This document shows positions 1-8,940 of a stretch of 64,000 nucleotides of DNA, one piece after another. The DNA lies in the NCBI GenBank assembly GCA_963815135.1, contig CAWFFO010000009.1, positions 62,001 through 126,000 of the forward strand, written 5' to 3'. The stretch is from CAIWTU01 sp963815135 (GTDB taxonomy: Bacteria; Desulfobacterota; Desulfuromonadia; Geobacterales; Geobacteraceae). Position 1 is the stretch's first letter. Every line of letters starts with the position of its first letter. A program made the translations under genes and the position numbers. The notes under the pieces were generated by a model, which made no database searches, was not told where the DNA came from, and worked only from the letters and a program-made list of their open reading frames with translations.

Positions 1-741
1 GCCGTAAAGGCGGTAAGCCAGGCAACCCTTGACGCGGACGCCGCAGATCTCAAGAGTAAACAAGCCCTGGTTGCACAGCAGAAAGCTCTGGTGGATAAAA
101 AGACCATCAGCGCTCCATTTGCCGGGCGCCTCGGCATCAGCACCGTGAATCCGGGGCAATACCTGAACCCGGGCGACAAGATCGTCACCCTGCAGTCGCT
201 GGACAAACTCTATGTGGATTTCTATCTGCCGCAGCAGGAACTTGCCCGAATATCGGCTGGACAGAAGGTTGTTCTCAGTACCGATACATTCCCCGGCAGA
301 ACTTTTCCCGGAAAAATAGCCACTATTGATCCCAAGGTCGATCCGGCAACACGCAATTTCCAGGCTGAGGCGACAATTGCCAATCCGGACCACTCACTGC
401 TTCCCGGTATGTACGCGTCTGTGCAGATTATGGCCGGCGAAACAAAACGTTACCTGACCCTGCCGCAAACCTCTGTTACTTACAATCCTTACGGAGAGAC
501 TGTCTATATTGTCGAGAAAAGCGGAAAAGGGCCGGATGGTAAACCGTTGCTGACGGCAAAGCAGATTTTCGTGACCGTTGACGGCACAAGGGGCGACCAG
601 GTGTCAATTCTCAAGGGGATCAGCGAAGGCGACCTTGTGGTCACCAGCGGCCAGGTCAAACTGAGGAGCGGAAGCACGGTGATCATCAATAACAAGGTGC
701 AGCCCGGAAACGAGGTCGCACCCAAGCCCGTGGACGAATAA
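1..741 (+). CDS. RND efflux periplasmic adaptor (membrane fusion protein), 5' partial
   Basis: The reading frame is open from base 1, so the N-terminus with its signal or lipid anchor lies outside the window. Visible are the end of the alpha-helical hairpin (Ala/Gln/Lys-rich, bases 1-100), then the lipoyl-like and beta-barrel domains typical of AcrA/MdtA/HlyD adaptors (the stretch around bases 110-250 with APFAGRLG and VNPGQYLNPGD). The protein would link an inner-membrane RND pump to an outer-membrane channel. The pump gene follows about 200 bp downstream on the same strand, so the two form an operon. The family is clear; the substrate cannot be read from the sequence. A GTG at 91 is an internal codon and not the start. 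Confidence 0.93.
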   Translation, partial: AVKAVSQATLDADAADLKSKQALVAQQKALVDKKTISAPFAGRLGISTVNPGQYLNPGDKIVTLQSLDKLYVDFYLPQQELARISAGQKVVLSTDTFPGRTFPGKIATIDPKVDPATRNFQAEATIANPDHSLLPGMYASVQIMAGETKRYLTLPQTSVTYNPYGETVYIVEKSGKGPDGKPLLTAKQIFVTVDGTRGDQVSILKGISEGDLVVTSGQVKLRSGSTVIINNKVQPGNEVAPKPVDE

Positions 742-754
742 AACAGGAAAAGTT

Positions 755-898
755 TTTTGTCGCTGAGACACGGAAACTCGCAGTTTTTACTGAGTAATTA
801 TAATTAAATTTACACATTTATCAGATTATTGAAAGTCCATTTTTTGACTGATTATCGTAAAGATTGTTCCTCTCTGTGACTCCTGGTCTCAGTGGTAA
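755..898. repeat. CACGGAG/CTCTGTGACTC-type dispersed repeat fragment
   Basis: The gap between the adaptor and pump genes is AT-rich with ends that resemble each other in inverted orientation (CTGAGACACGGA near 763, and GTGACTCCTGGTCTCAG near 877). The same words recur around 50530-50716 upstream of cbiM. I read it as a degraded copy of a palindromic-ended intergenic repeat; it holds no credible ORF. The match is by eye and short. Confidence 0.45.
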
Positions 899-945
899 GG
901 ATACGGTTCTCAGTATATATGCCTTCTTCTGATTAAGGGACCCAT

Positions 946-3900
946 ATGAACATTACCGATATTTTCATCCGCCGGCCGGTGCTTGCCACGGTGGTCAGTC
1001 TGCTGATTCTTGTGCTGGGTTTGCGTTCGCTCGATCTTTTGCCGGTGCGGGAATATCCGGAGACACAGAATGCCGTGGTGACAGTTCAGACAGTTTATAC
1101 CGGAGCCGACCCGGCCCTGGTATCCGGCTTTATCACCACTCCCCTGGAAAATTCCATCGCCCAGGCGAACGGCATCGATTATCTCACCTCCAAGAGTACT
1201 CAGAGTGCCAGTACCATCCAGGCCAATCTGCGCCTGAATTACGATCCTAACAAGGCCCTGACCGAAATCAATACCAAGGTCAACGCAGTGCTCAACCAGC
1301 TGCCGAAGGATTCCCAGCAGCCGACCATAACCGTAGCCATAGGCGAGACCATCGACTCCATGTACATGGGGTTTTACAGCAAAGAGTTGCCCACCAACAA
1401 GATAACCGATTACCTGATACGCGTGGTGCAGCCGAAGCTGCAGGCGGTGGAGGGTGTGCAGACGGCGGAGATACTCGGCAAGCGCCAGTTCGCCATGCGT
1501 GCGTGGCTGGAACCGGATAAACTCGCTGCGTATGGAGTGACGGGAACCGATGTGAGCAACGCCCTTGCCGCCAATGATTTTATCTCCGCGGTGGGGCGCA
1601 CGAAAGGGCAGATGGTGACAGTTGACCTCACCGCTGCCACCGGCCTGCACTCGGTTGACGAGTTTCGCAAACTGGTAATAAAGTCACAGAACGGTGCGAT
1701 CGTCAGACTGGGTGATGTGGCAAAAGTCACGCTCGGTTCGGAAGACTATGACACTTCGGTCGCCTTCGACGGCAAGAGCGCCGTCTACATCGGCATCAAG
1801 GTCGCTCCCACGGCCAACCTGCTGACGGTCATCGGCAACGTGCGCAAGGTGTTTCCGGCCATCGAGCAGCAGCTGCCGGAAGGTCTGAACGGCAAGATAG
1901 TGTACGATGCGACAAAATACGTGAACAGCTCCATTCACGAAGTGATTTTCACCCTGATCGAAGCTCTCCTCATAGTAACCGTGGTGATTTTCCTGTTTCT
2001 CGGCTCCGTAAGATCGGTGATCATACCGACTATAGCCATGCCGCTGTCGTTGATCGGTGCGTTTTTCATCATGCTGGCGCTGGGATATACCATTAATCTC
2101 CTTACCCTGCTGGCACTGGTGCTCGCCATCGGGCTGGTCGTCGATGACGCAATCATCGTGGTGGAAAACGTACACCGGCATATTGAAGACGGAATCCCGC
2201 CCCTGCAGGCATCGCTCAGGGGGGCACGTGAGCTGGCCGGGCCTATCATCGCCATTACGATCGTTCTTATCGCGGTATATGTTCCGATAGGCTTCATGGG
2301 CGGGCTCACAGGCGCGCTTTTTACGGAATTTGCTTATACCCTTGCAGGAGCTGTGACCGTATCGGCTATTATTGCTTTGACTCTTTCTCCCATGATGTGT
2401 TCACGTTCTCTGAAACCTTACAACCATGAAGACAAGCATCGCTTCGTCGATTTCATTGACCGTCAGTTCAATTTTATTCACCGTACTTACGAGCGACTGC
2501 TCCGCGGCGCGCTGAACTCGCTGCCGGTAGTGGGTGTATTCGCGGTGATAATACTTGTAAGTATTTATTTCCTCTATGCGACTTCGAAGAGCGAACTGGC
2601 TCCCCAGGAGGATCAGGGGATAATCCTTTCCCTGATAACGGGAGCGCCCGATGCCACCCTGCAGCAGACGCAACTCTCATCGCGTCAGGTTTACGAAACG
2701 TTTGCCGCCTTTCCCGAAACAGACCATATATTCCAGTTGGATGGCATCAGCGGACTCAATTCCGGAATCGCAGGCATGGTATTGAAGCCGTGGGACGAAC
2801 GTACCCGTACCTCCATGGCATTGATGCCGGTGGCGCAGATAAAGCTCGGCGGGATTGCCGGCGTACAGGCGGTAGCGTTTCTTCCTTCACCGCTGCCTGG
2901 TGCCGGCAGCGGGCTGCCGGTGCAATTCGTCATCGGCACCACCGATTCCTATGACCGGCTTAACGGAGTTTCCCAGACCCTGCTGGGCAAGGCAATGGCA
3001 AGCGGCATGTTCATCTTCATGGATACCGATCTCAAGATAGACAAACCGCAGACCACTGTGGAGATAAACCGCGACAAGTCGGCACAGCTCGGGCTGACCA
3101 TGCGGGACGTCGGCGGTTCCCTCGGCTCCATGCTCGGCGGCGGCTATGTCAATTACTTCAGTCTTGCAGGCCGTTCCTACAAGGTCATTCCGCAGGTGAT
3201 GCAGCGTGACCGTCTCAATCCCGACCAGCTGAAGGATTACTATATCAATACCTCCGGCGGGTCTGCAATTCCCGTTTCCACCGTCACCAGTCTCAAGACG
3301 ACCGTTGTGCCGGAATCGATCAATCATTTCCAGCAGCTTAACTCGGCTACCCTGTCCGCGGTTCCGATGCCCGGTGTCACCCTGGGCCAGGCCCTGGAAA
3401 CGCTCAGGTCCCTGGCGAAAGAAGCGCTTCCCCAAGGGTACAGCATCGATTACGCCGGACAGTCGCGTCAGTATGTGCAGGAATCGAGTGCTCTGATTGT
3501 TACCTTCTTCTTCGCTCTGATCATTATTTTCCTGGCTCTGGCGGCGCTGTTCGAAAGCTTCCGTGACCCGATTATAGTGCTGGTGAGCGTACCGATGTCC
3601 ATCTGCGGGGCGATGATCTTCATCAGCCTCGGGATCGGCGGCGCGAGTCTTAACATCTACACCGAGGTCGGCCTGGTGACCCTGATCGGTTTGATCAGCA
3701 AACACGGTATCCTCATTGTGCAGTTCGCAAACGATCAGCAGCGGGAAGGAAAGAGCAAGCGCGAAGCAGTGGAGATGGCTGCAGGGATTCGTCTGCGGCC
3801 GATCCTGATGACCACCGCGGCCATGGTCCTGGGGGTTCTGCCGCTGGTTACCGCATCCGGCGCCGGAGCGGTGGGCCGATTTAACATGGGGCTGGTAATC

Positions 3901-4035
3901 ATGACCGGAATTTCCATTGGGACTCTGTTCACTCTGTTCGTGGTACCGTCAATGTACATGTTTCTCGCAGCCGATCATGCGAAACAGAAAAAGCGGCAAG
4001 ATGCCGCGGTTCTTCCGATGGAAGACCCGCACTGA
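946..4035 (+). CDS. RND multidrug efflux permease (HAE1 family, AcrB-like)
   Basis: A 1029-residue inner-membrane proton/drug antiporter, the usual length for the hydrophobic/amphiphilic exporter class. It begins with the family's short N-terminal helix (NITDIFIRRPVLATVVSLL). It has the TM4 motif with paired acidic residues (GLVVDDAIIVVEN, around residues 398-410) and the TM10 lysine motif (GLISKHGILIVQFA, around 910-925) that form the proton relay in AcrB. Two large periplasmic loops separate TM1-2 and TM7-8, as expected for a pump with porter and docking domains. The start ATG at 946 has a weak GGGA five bases upstream. It is in an operon with the adaptor before it and is followed after 14 bp by the ferritin-VIT1 gene. 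The substrate is unknown. Confidence 0.96.
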   Translation: MNITDIFIRRPVLATVVSLLILVLGLRSLDLLPVREYPETQNAVVTVQTVYTGADPALVSGFITTPLENSIAQANGIDYLTSKSTQSASTIQANLRLNYDPNKALTEINTKVNAVLNQLPKDSQQPTITVAIGETIDSMYMGFYSKELPTNKITDYLIRVVQPKLQAVEGVQTAEILGKRQFAMRAWLEPDKLAAYGVTGTDVSNALAANDFISAVGRTKGQMVTVDLTAATGLHSVDEFRKLVIKSQNGAIVRLGDVAKVTLGSEDYDTSVAFDGKSAVYIGIKVAPTANLLTVIGNVRKVFPAIEQQLPEGLNGKIVYDATKYVNSSIHEVIFTLIEALLIVTVVIFLFLGSVRSVIIPTIAMPLSLIGAFFIMLALGYTINLLTLLALVLAIGLVVDDAIIVVENVHRHIEDGIPPLQASLRGARELAGPIIAITIVLIAVYVPIGFMGGLTGALFTEFAYTLAGAVTVSAIIALTLSPMMCSRSLKPYNHEDKHRFVDFIDRQFNFIHRTYERLLRGALNSLPVVGVFAVIILVSIYFLYATSKSELAPQEDQGIILSLITGAPDATLQQTQLSSRQVYETFAAFPETDHIFQLDGISGLNSGIAGMVLKPWDERTRTSMALMPVAQIKLGGIAGVQAVAFLPSPLPGAGSGLPVQFVIGTTDSYDRLNGVSQTLLGKAMASGMFIFMDTDLKIDKPQTTVEINRDKSAQLGLTMRDVGGSLGSMLGGGYVNYFSLAGRSYKVIPQVMQRDRLNPDQLKDYYINTSGGSAIPVSTVTSLKTTVVPESINHFQQLNSATLSAVPMPGVTLGQALETLRSLAKEALPQGYSIDYAGQSRQYVQESSALIVTFFFALIIIFLALAALFESFRDPIIVLVSVPMSICGAMIFISLGIGGASLNIYTEVGLVTLIGLISKHGILIVQFANDQQREGKSKREAVEMAAGIRLRPILMTTAAMVLGVLPLVTASGAGAVGRFNMGLVIMTGISIGTLFTLFVVPSMYMFLAADHAKQKKRQDAAVLPMEDPH

Positions 4036-4049
4036 CCTGGAGGGGGCTG

Positions 4050-5174
4050 ATGGCAACCAGACAGGATATCAGAAGATATCGCGCCAACCTGCTCGATGAA
4101 CTGAACAGCGCCGCCCTTTACCGGGTGTTGGCGGCAAATGAAAAAAACCCGGACATTGCCGAAATTTACCGCCGGCTGGCCGATACAGAGCAGGATCATG
4201 CTGTGTCATGGGCGAAACGGCTGGAAGAGGCAGGGGCGAAGGTGCCGTCATTTCATCCCTCCTGGCGAACCCGGGTCCTTTCCTGGTTGGCCGGACGCTT
4301 CGGAGTCGAAACCGTTCTTCCCACGCTTACCGCAGTCGAAAGAAATGCATCGGAAGGTTACGGCCGGCAGCCAGAGGCCAAGGACATGATTGCGACCGAG
4401 CAATCCCATGCCCGTCTCTTGCGCCGTATCGACGAATCTGTGCAGGGCGGTAAGGGGGGCGCGGCGGTCGCCCAGATAGAAGGGCGGCACCGCGGTGCGG
4501 GGGGAAATGCTCTCCGGGCGGCGGTACTGGGCGCTAGTGACGGGCTGCTGTCCAATTTTAATCTTGTCATGGGTGTCGCAGGTGCGCAGATGTCCGGAAA
4601 GGCGATTCTTCTGACCGGTTTTGCAGGGTTGCTGGCGGGTGCTATTTCCATGGCGCTGGGAGAATGGATTTCGGTACAGAGTTCCCGGGAACTTTACAGA
4701 AAGCAGATAAACACTGAGAAGGAAGAAATTGCAGCAGACCCCGAGGAGGAGATCGAAGAGCTTGTGCTGATATATCAGGCCCGCGGCCTTCAGGAATCGG
4801 AGGCGCGTTCCCTGGCAGCCCGGATCATGGAAGACCCCGATACGGCGCTGGAGACGCTTGCCCGCGACGAACTGGGAATCGATCCGGATGAACTCGGTGG
4901 ATCGGCGTGGGAGGCGGCGTTCACATCTTTTTTTCTGTTCGCTGCTGGGGCGATCCTGCCGGTCATTCCATACATCTTTTTTTCAGGAAGCTCCGCTATT
5001 TTTGCCAGTGCCGGTCTCAGTGCCTCAGGGCTGTTTCTGATTGGTACGGCAATAACCCTCTTTACCGGGCGTTCGGTGGCCTATTCCGGAACACGGCAGG
5101 TGCTGTTCGGGTTGGTTGCCGCAGGGGTAACTTTTTCAATCGGACGGATGATCGGGGTTGCCGTCGCGGGCTGA
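4050..5174 (+). CDS. Membrane-bound ferritin-like/VIT1 fusion (MbfA-type iron exporter)
   Basis: A 374-residue two-part protein. Residues about 1-135 form a rubrerythrin/ferritin-like four-helix domain with the spaced Glu and ExxH residues of a di-iron site (ELNSAALYRVLAANE, DTEQDHAVSW). Residues about 150-374 are a CCC1/VIT1 integral membrane domain (ASDGLLSNFNLVMGVAGA, then ALGEWISVQSSREL) with several TM helices. This architecture matches MbfA of alphaproteobacteria, which exports iron and protects against peroxide. A strong GGAGGGGGC lies just before ATG 4050, and the gene begins 14 bp after the RND pump. Manganese or iron as substrate is inferred from the family. Confidence in the fold is high. 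Confidence 0.9.
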   Translation: MATRQDIRRYRANLLDELNSAALYRVLAANEKNPDIAEIYRRLADTEQDHAVSWAKRLEEAGAKVPSFHPSWRTRVLSWLAGRFGVETVLPTLTAVERNASEGYGRQPEAKDMIATEQSHARLLRRIDESVQGGKGGAAVAQIEGRHRGAGGNALRAAVLGASDGLLSNFNLVMGVAGAQMSGKAILLTGFAGLLAGAISMALGEWISVQSSRELYRKQINTEKEEIAADPEEEIEELVLIYQARGLQESEARSLAARIMEDPDTALETLARDELGIDPDELGGSAWEAAFTSFFLFAAGAILPVIPYIFFSGSSAIFASAGLSASGLFLIGTAITLFTGRSVAYSGTRQVLFGLVAAGVTFSIGRMIGVAVAG

Positions 5175-5335
5175 TTCCGGTTTTGGATAGCTAAACCAGC
5201 TGTAATTATTATGTTTTGCTCGCTCTTTTTTCCTTCTTAAACGAATTTAGTGGACGTACGGTCTTCTTCCCCGCTAATATGGTTGAAAATGAATTCAGGC
5301 CGCAAATGATCAAGCGTCCATAGAAAGGCAATCAA

Positions 5336-5821
5336 ATGACAAAAGCGAAAAAAGGCGACAAGGTAAGAATAAACTACACGGGCAGGCTCGAAGACGGCAC
5401 CGTTTTTGATTCGACATTCGATGATACCGGTTGTGAATCAGATGAGCATGCATCAGATGAGTGCGGCTGCGGTTGTGGCGGAGGTCCCGAGGAACTGACC
5501 ATCGGGGAGGGGGATTTCTTTCCCCAGATCGATGAAACTCTGGAAGGGATGTCTCCCGGTGAGAAGAGAACGGTGATTATCAAGGCGGAAGACGCTTTCG
5601 GAGAGTATGACGCTGACAGGGTTTTCACTGTTCCGCGGAAGGAACTGCCTGAAGACCTGGTCCCGGAGGCCGGCGATGAACTCGTGCTCACGGATGAGGA
5701 CGATGAAGACCTTGAGGTTGTAGTAGTGGAAGTAACTGAAGAAAGCATAACATTCGATGCCAACCATCCCCTGGCAGGAGAAGACTTGCACTACGAGATA
5801 GAGCTTACCGAGATTCTTTAG
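5336..5821 (+). CDS. FKBP/SlyD-type peptidyl-prolyl isomerase with Cys-rich loop
   Basis: A 161-residue cytoplasmic FKBP of the SlyD type. The FKBP core begins VRINYTGRLEDGTVFDST, the IF (flap) domain occupies the middle and the tail is very acidic. Unlike E. coli SlyD, which has a His/Cys-rich C-terminus, the metal-binding candidates here sit in an insertion at residues 31-50 (Cys33, His38, Cys43, Cys45, Cys47 followed by glycines), between the first strand and the rest of the FKBP domain. This suggests nickel, cobalt or zinc binding coupled to folding, which is inference. AGAAAGG precedes ATG 5336. There is no obvious operon partner. Confidence 0.92.
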   Translation: MTKAKKGDKVRINYTGRLEDGTVFDSTFDDTGCESDEHASDECGCGCGGGPEELTIGEGDFFPQIDETLEGMSPGEKRTVIIKAEDAFGEYDADRVFTVPRKELPEDLVPEAGDELVLTDEDDEDLEVVVVEVTEESITFDANHPLAGEDLHYEIELTEIL

Positions 5822-5917
5822 CGAGAACCTCCGCAAGAAGGAGCCCTTCCGTTTTACTGAATCCAAAAAACAGGCTGAGCGGGGTAAAAACTCCGCCGCC
5901 GGGAAAGAGGTGTTGTA

Positions 5918-6580
5918 ATGAAAAAAGTCGCTGTTTATGTTTTTTCCGTAGCTTTGGCGTTATTCCTGTCCCTTCCGGTCATGGCCGCGGAAACGGTGCC
6001 GGTTGTCCAGCAGAAGACTGCAGCTTCCGAAATTAAACCGACAACTGAAGCCGTGCCGGCAAAGCCGATTGCTCCTTCAAATTCCGTATCGGTTATTGCC
6101 GCAGGATCTGAACATGCGTCAAAGGTGAAGATAGGTTATGTGGATATGCCCACTGTTGCCAAAGAATCGGTCCCCGGCAAAGCCGCTTATGCCGAGATGA
6201 AGGCCAAAAGCGAAAAATACAAGGAACGAATTGAGGCAAAACAGAAGGATCTGGAAAAGCAGAAGGCGGCCATAGAAGCTAAGATCCAAACTCTGACTCC
6301 GAAGGAAAGAAGTGCCAAGGCTAAGGAGTTTCAGAAAAAGATCGAAGATTTTCAGAAATACGTGCAGAATGCACAGAAAGAGTTGCAGACACGGGAAAAC
6401 GAGCTTCTCGGCACCCTATTCAAGAAGATTGAAAAAGTGGTCGGTAAATACGCCGAAGATAACGGGTATGCCGGTGTTGCCGAAAAGAAAGGAATTCTCT
6501 ATGTCGGCGACAACGTTGAAGTCAAAGACCTTACCGAAGATGTCATTAAACTGGTCAACTCCGAACACGACAAGAAGTAA
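5918..6580 (+). CDS. OmpH/Skp family periplasmic chaperone-like protein
   Basis: A 220-residue secreted protein. The signal peptide covers residues 1-23 (cleavage after LPVMA). A low-complexity Pro/Ala/Thr linker follows to about residue 68. The Skp-like part begins at KVKIGYVDMPTVAKES, which matches the start of OmpH proteins, and continues into a long Lys/Glu-rich coiled coil (about 90-165) and a final alpha/beta segment. Skp holds unfolded outer-membrane proteins in the periplasm. The Pro-rich spacer before the domain is longer than in E. coli Skp. A perfect intrinsic terminator follows about 100 bp downstream. Confidence 0.88.
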   Translation: MKKVAVYVFSVALALFLSLPVMAAETVPVVQQKTAASEIKPTTEAVPAKPIAPSNSVSVIAAGSEHASKVKIGYVDMPTVAKESVPGKAAYAEMKAKSEKYKERIEAKQKDLEKQKAAIEAKIQTLTPKERSAKAKEFQKKIEDFQKYVQNAQKELQTRENELLGTLFKKIEKVVGKYAEDNGYAGVAEKKGILYVGDNVEVKDLTEDVIKLVNSEHDKK

Positions 6581-6677
6581 AATGCCGGGTGGAATCAGCC
6601 CTGGCAAGGTTTGAATTTCATATCTCATTGTTGATTGGCTGTGCGGTTCCAGCCTTTTAAAACGTAAAACGAAGAAG

Positions 6678-6726
6678 AGGCCGTCCGCAACCTGGGAAAA
6701 ACCAGGTTGCGGACGGCCTTTTTTAT
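6678..6726 (+). terminator. Intrinsic terminator, perfect 18-bp stem
   Basis: The arms 6678-6695 and 6702-6719 are perfectly complementary, with a GAAAAA loop and a T run after the right arm. The element lies between the convergent ompH-like and ppk2 genes and could serve both. Confidence 0.93.
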
Positions 6727-6772
6727 AATGGCAAAACTGCATTTACTCATTACGGGACTCCGGAAGAAAAGA

Positions 6773-7609
6773 TCATGATCCATTTTCCGCTGCGGCGTGA
6801 TACTGCTTGCGGATTTCATCGATGTCCGCCTTTGCAGCGGGAAACTTCATGTCGAATGACTCCATGGTTTCCGAGACAATCCTTGATACCGCAAGGTTCC
6901 GGAACCATTTGTGGTTTGCCGGGATTACGAACCAGTTTGCATATTTTGTACTGGTCCTGCTCAATGCTTCTTCATATGCCTCCATGTATTGCGGCCAGAG
7001 TTTCCGCTCGGAGTAATCGGCATCGCTGATCTTCCAGTGGCGCGCGGGATCGTCGAGACGCTGTTTAAAGCGGCGAAGCTGCTCTTCCTCGCTTATATGC
7101 AGAAAGAATTTAAGGATATGGGTCCCGTTTTCAACGAGATTTTTCTCGAAATTGTTAATGATGTCATAGCGTTTTTTCCAGACCTTGCGGGGCACAAGGT
7201 TGTGAACCCGCGCAACAAGCACATCCTCGTAATGCGACCGGTTGAATATCGTGACTTCCCCTTTGCCGGGAGCACGCATGTGGACGCGCCAGAGGAAATC
7301 GTGGGCCAGTTCCTCGCCGGTCGGGGCTTTGAATGCATGCACCCTTGTACCCTGCGGGTTCATGGCGCCGAGCACGTGCCTGATCGTGCCGTCCTTGCCG
7401 GCTGCGTCCATCGCCTGCAGGCAGATCAGTAGTGAACGCTTGTTCTCCGCGTATAACAGATACTGCAGGTCGCACAGTCTCAGGTTCTGTTCGGTAACCT
7501 CCTCGTTGGCGGACTCCTTGTCCATGTTCTTGTCCTTGAAGTCAGGACTGATCTTCAGCAGGCTGACTTTGCTTCCCGGCTCCACTCTGAACATATCGCA
7601 GTAATTCAT
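6773..7609 (-). CDS. Polyphosphate kinase 2 family protein (PPK2)
   Basis: A 278-residue soluble kinase that moves phosphate between polyphosphate and nucleotides. It shows the PPK2 Walker A (AMDAAGKDGT, residues 66-75), the lid-region motif FNRSHYEDVLVARVH, and the Arg-rich EEQLRRFKQRLDDPARHWK segment. The motif set is closest to class III PPK2s (AMP/ADP phosphorylation), a tentative assignment. The frame extends 15 codons upstream, but the ATG at 7609 is preceded by GGAGGGATTCC and gives the standard N-terminus, so I prefer it. The gene is monocistronic. Confidence 0.93.
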   Translation of the reverse strand: MNYCDMFRVEPGSKVSLLKISPDFKDKNMDKESANEEVTEQNLRLCDLQYLLYAENKRSLLICLQAMDAAGKDGTIRHVLGAMNPQGTRVHAFKAPTGEELAHDFLWRVHMRAPGKGEVTIFNRSHYEDVLVARVHNLVPRKVWKKRYDIINNFEKNLVENGTHILKFFLHISEEEQLRRFKQRLDDPARHWKISDADYSERKLWPQYMEAYEEALSRTSTKYANWFVIPANHKWFRNLAVSRIVSETMESFDMKFPAAKADIDEIRKQYHAAAENGS

Positions 7610-7837
7610 GGAATCCCTCCATCCGGAATTCAGTTTTGTAATAATCCGGCACATGCATTTTCAGATATTTCGTATAGAATACCCATAAAGAGCAGCAGTA
7701 CAATAAAAAAGGCCGACAAAATTTTTGACGACCCGCTTTTTACTTTATTTCCCAAAAAGTGAAAGCATTTTTCTCGCCTTGGTGGATGGCGTCATCAGCG
7801 GTCAAGCATCACTTCCGTGCCGCCCTTCAATCATTCA

Positions 7838-8039
7838 ACCTTGATTCGGCAGTTGCGGGCATCCTCCGTTCGCTCCGGAGGCCTGTATCTGCTGCTCTAA
7901 GCTCATTTCGCTACAGCCGATAAACTCACCCTGCGGGTTCAGACAATATCGGCTGTCCACACTCCATTTCGCCAAGAGCAGCAACGAAACAGGCCTGAGT
8001 CGCTTACTGTGGACACCTCCAACTGCCGTTTTTGGGTTC
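7838..8039. repeat. MITE-like palindromic element with CGGCAGTTG ends
   Basis: The ends carry CGGCAGTTG in inverted orientation (7847-7855 and, as the complement, 8020-8028), each flanked outside by AACC-type sequence. The interior also shows imperfect dyad symmetry (GGCCTGT..CTGCTGCTCT..ACAGCCGAT mirrored by ATCGGCTGT..AGAGCAGCA..ACAGGCC). The right end recurs at 30858-30912. A 68-codon ORF spans the element on the minus strand and is probably not a gene. No transposase is present, so the element would be non-autonomous. Confidence 0.7.
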
Positions 8040-8043
8040 AATG

Positions 8044-8568
8044 TTAACGTTTCCCGTGTCCGTGTTCTCCTCCACCTCTGCCATGTCCGCCATGCCCTCT
8101 GCCGTAATTTCCTCCGCCACGATGTTCGTATCCCCGGTTTCGATACGTCGGTCGGAAATGGCGATATTCGTGTCCACGATAATTTCGGTGATTCCGGTAA
8201 TAGTAGTCTCTGTAATGATGAATCCTGTTAAACGGGTGTCTTCTGATTCCATATGGAACGTTGCCGTAGCGAATCGTCAGCCATGGACCGTCATAATAGG
8301 GGGCTGAATACCAGATGTTTCCCCTGTGGAGATAGTAACGGCTACCAAGAAAGAACAGATCATACGGAATCCCGACAGCTACGTAAAATCCGAGTTGTGG
8401 CGGGGCGACGAATTCCGGTGGGGCAGCGATTACAACAGGAGGTGCGGCATACACCGGGGGAGGGGGTGCTCCGACATTGACACCGATACTTACTCCGACA
8501 TCAGCCGCGTTGGACTGAGCGACAGGCACCATCAGCACCATGGCCATGCAGAACAAAAATTTCTTCAT
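8044..8568 (-). CDS. Secreted Pro-rich, His/Tyr/Arg/Gly-rich protein of unknown function
   Basis: A 174-residue exported protein. The signal peptide is residues 1-21 (cleavage near QSNA-AD). Residues 30-60 are an Ala/Pro/Val tract (repeated APP). Residues 60-105 form a compact conserved-looking block (LGFYVAVGIPYDLFFLGSRY, then YYLHRGNIWY). From about 110 the chain is extremely rich in His, Tyr, Arg and Asn and ends in a Gly/His tail. The composition suggests metal, haem or envelope binding, but no catalytic motif is visible. A clear AAAGGAG-type site precedes ATG 8568. I do not recognise a named family. Confidence 0.8.
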   Translation of the reverse strand: MKKFLFCMAMVLMVPVAQSNAADVGVSIGVNVGAPPPPVYAAPPVVIAAPPEFVAPPQLGFYVAVGIPYDLFFLGSRYYLHRGNIWYSAPYYDGPWLTIRYGNVPYGIRRHPFNRIHHYRDYYYRNHRNYRGHEYRHFRPTYRNRGYEHRGGGNYGRGHGGHGRGGGEHGHGKR

Positions 8569-8940
8569 TCTGAACTCCTTTCAAACAATATAGTAAACTG
8601 TGTCGATTAATCCCTCGCTTGTTGCCGTGGGCAGTTTAGTAAATTATAACGAACGGGCCAGCAGAATGTTGACAAAAATTTAATTATTTTGTTTGCCGGG
8701 GTCGGATAGAAACGTGCAGAAGCGCGATTCCTGAATATAATTTCCCGTTTTGGCTTGAAGGGCTTGGATCGGGTATAATTAAAATGCAGGGATCATTATC
8801 TCTCACATCGAATTGTCAAGTTGCATACAGGCTTGGGGATAAAAGTTGATGTCTGTTTTCAAACAACTTGAAGCATCCATCTGTGCGGGTTTTTATTGTG
8901 GCCCGAAGTAAAAGCTTGCGGAAAAATTCAGGAGTTGCCT
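8569..8940. other. Intergenic region without recognised features
   Basis: This 372-bp AT-rich gap lies between divergently read genes and must hold the promoters of both. I could not assign convincing -35/-10 pairs or a structured RNA, and no ORF has a ribosome binding site. Confidence 0.6.

Noticed and set aside
7835..8041. 68-codon minus-strand ORF starting MNPKTAVGGVHSK
   Set aside because: It lies exactly over the palindromic element, has no ribosome binding site, and its start recurs with the repeat end at 30858; it is a by-product of the repeat.
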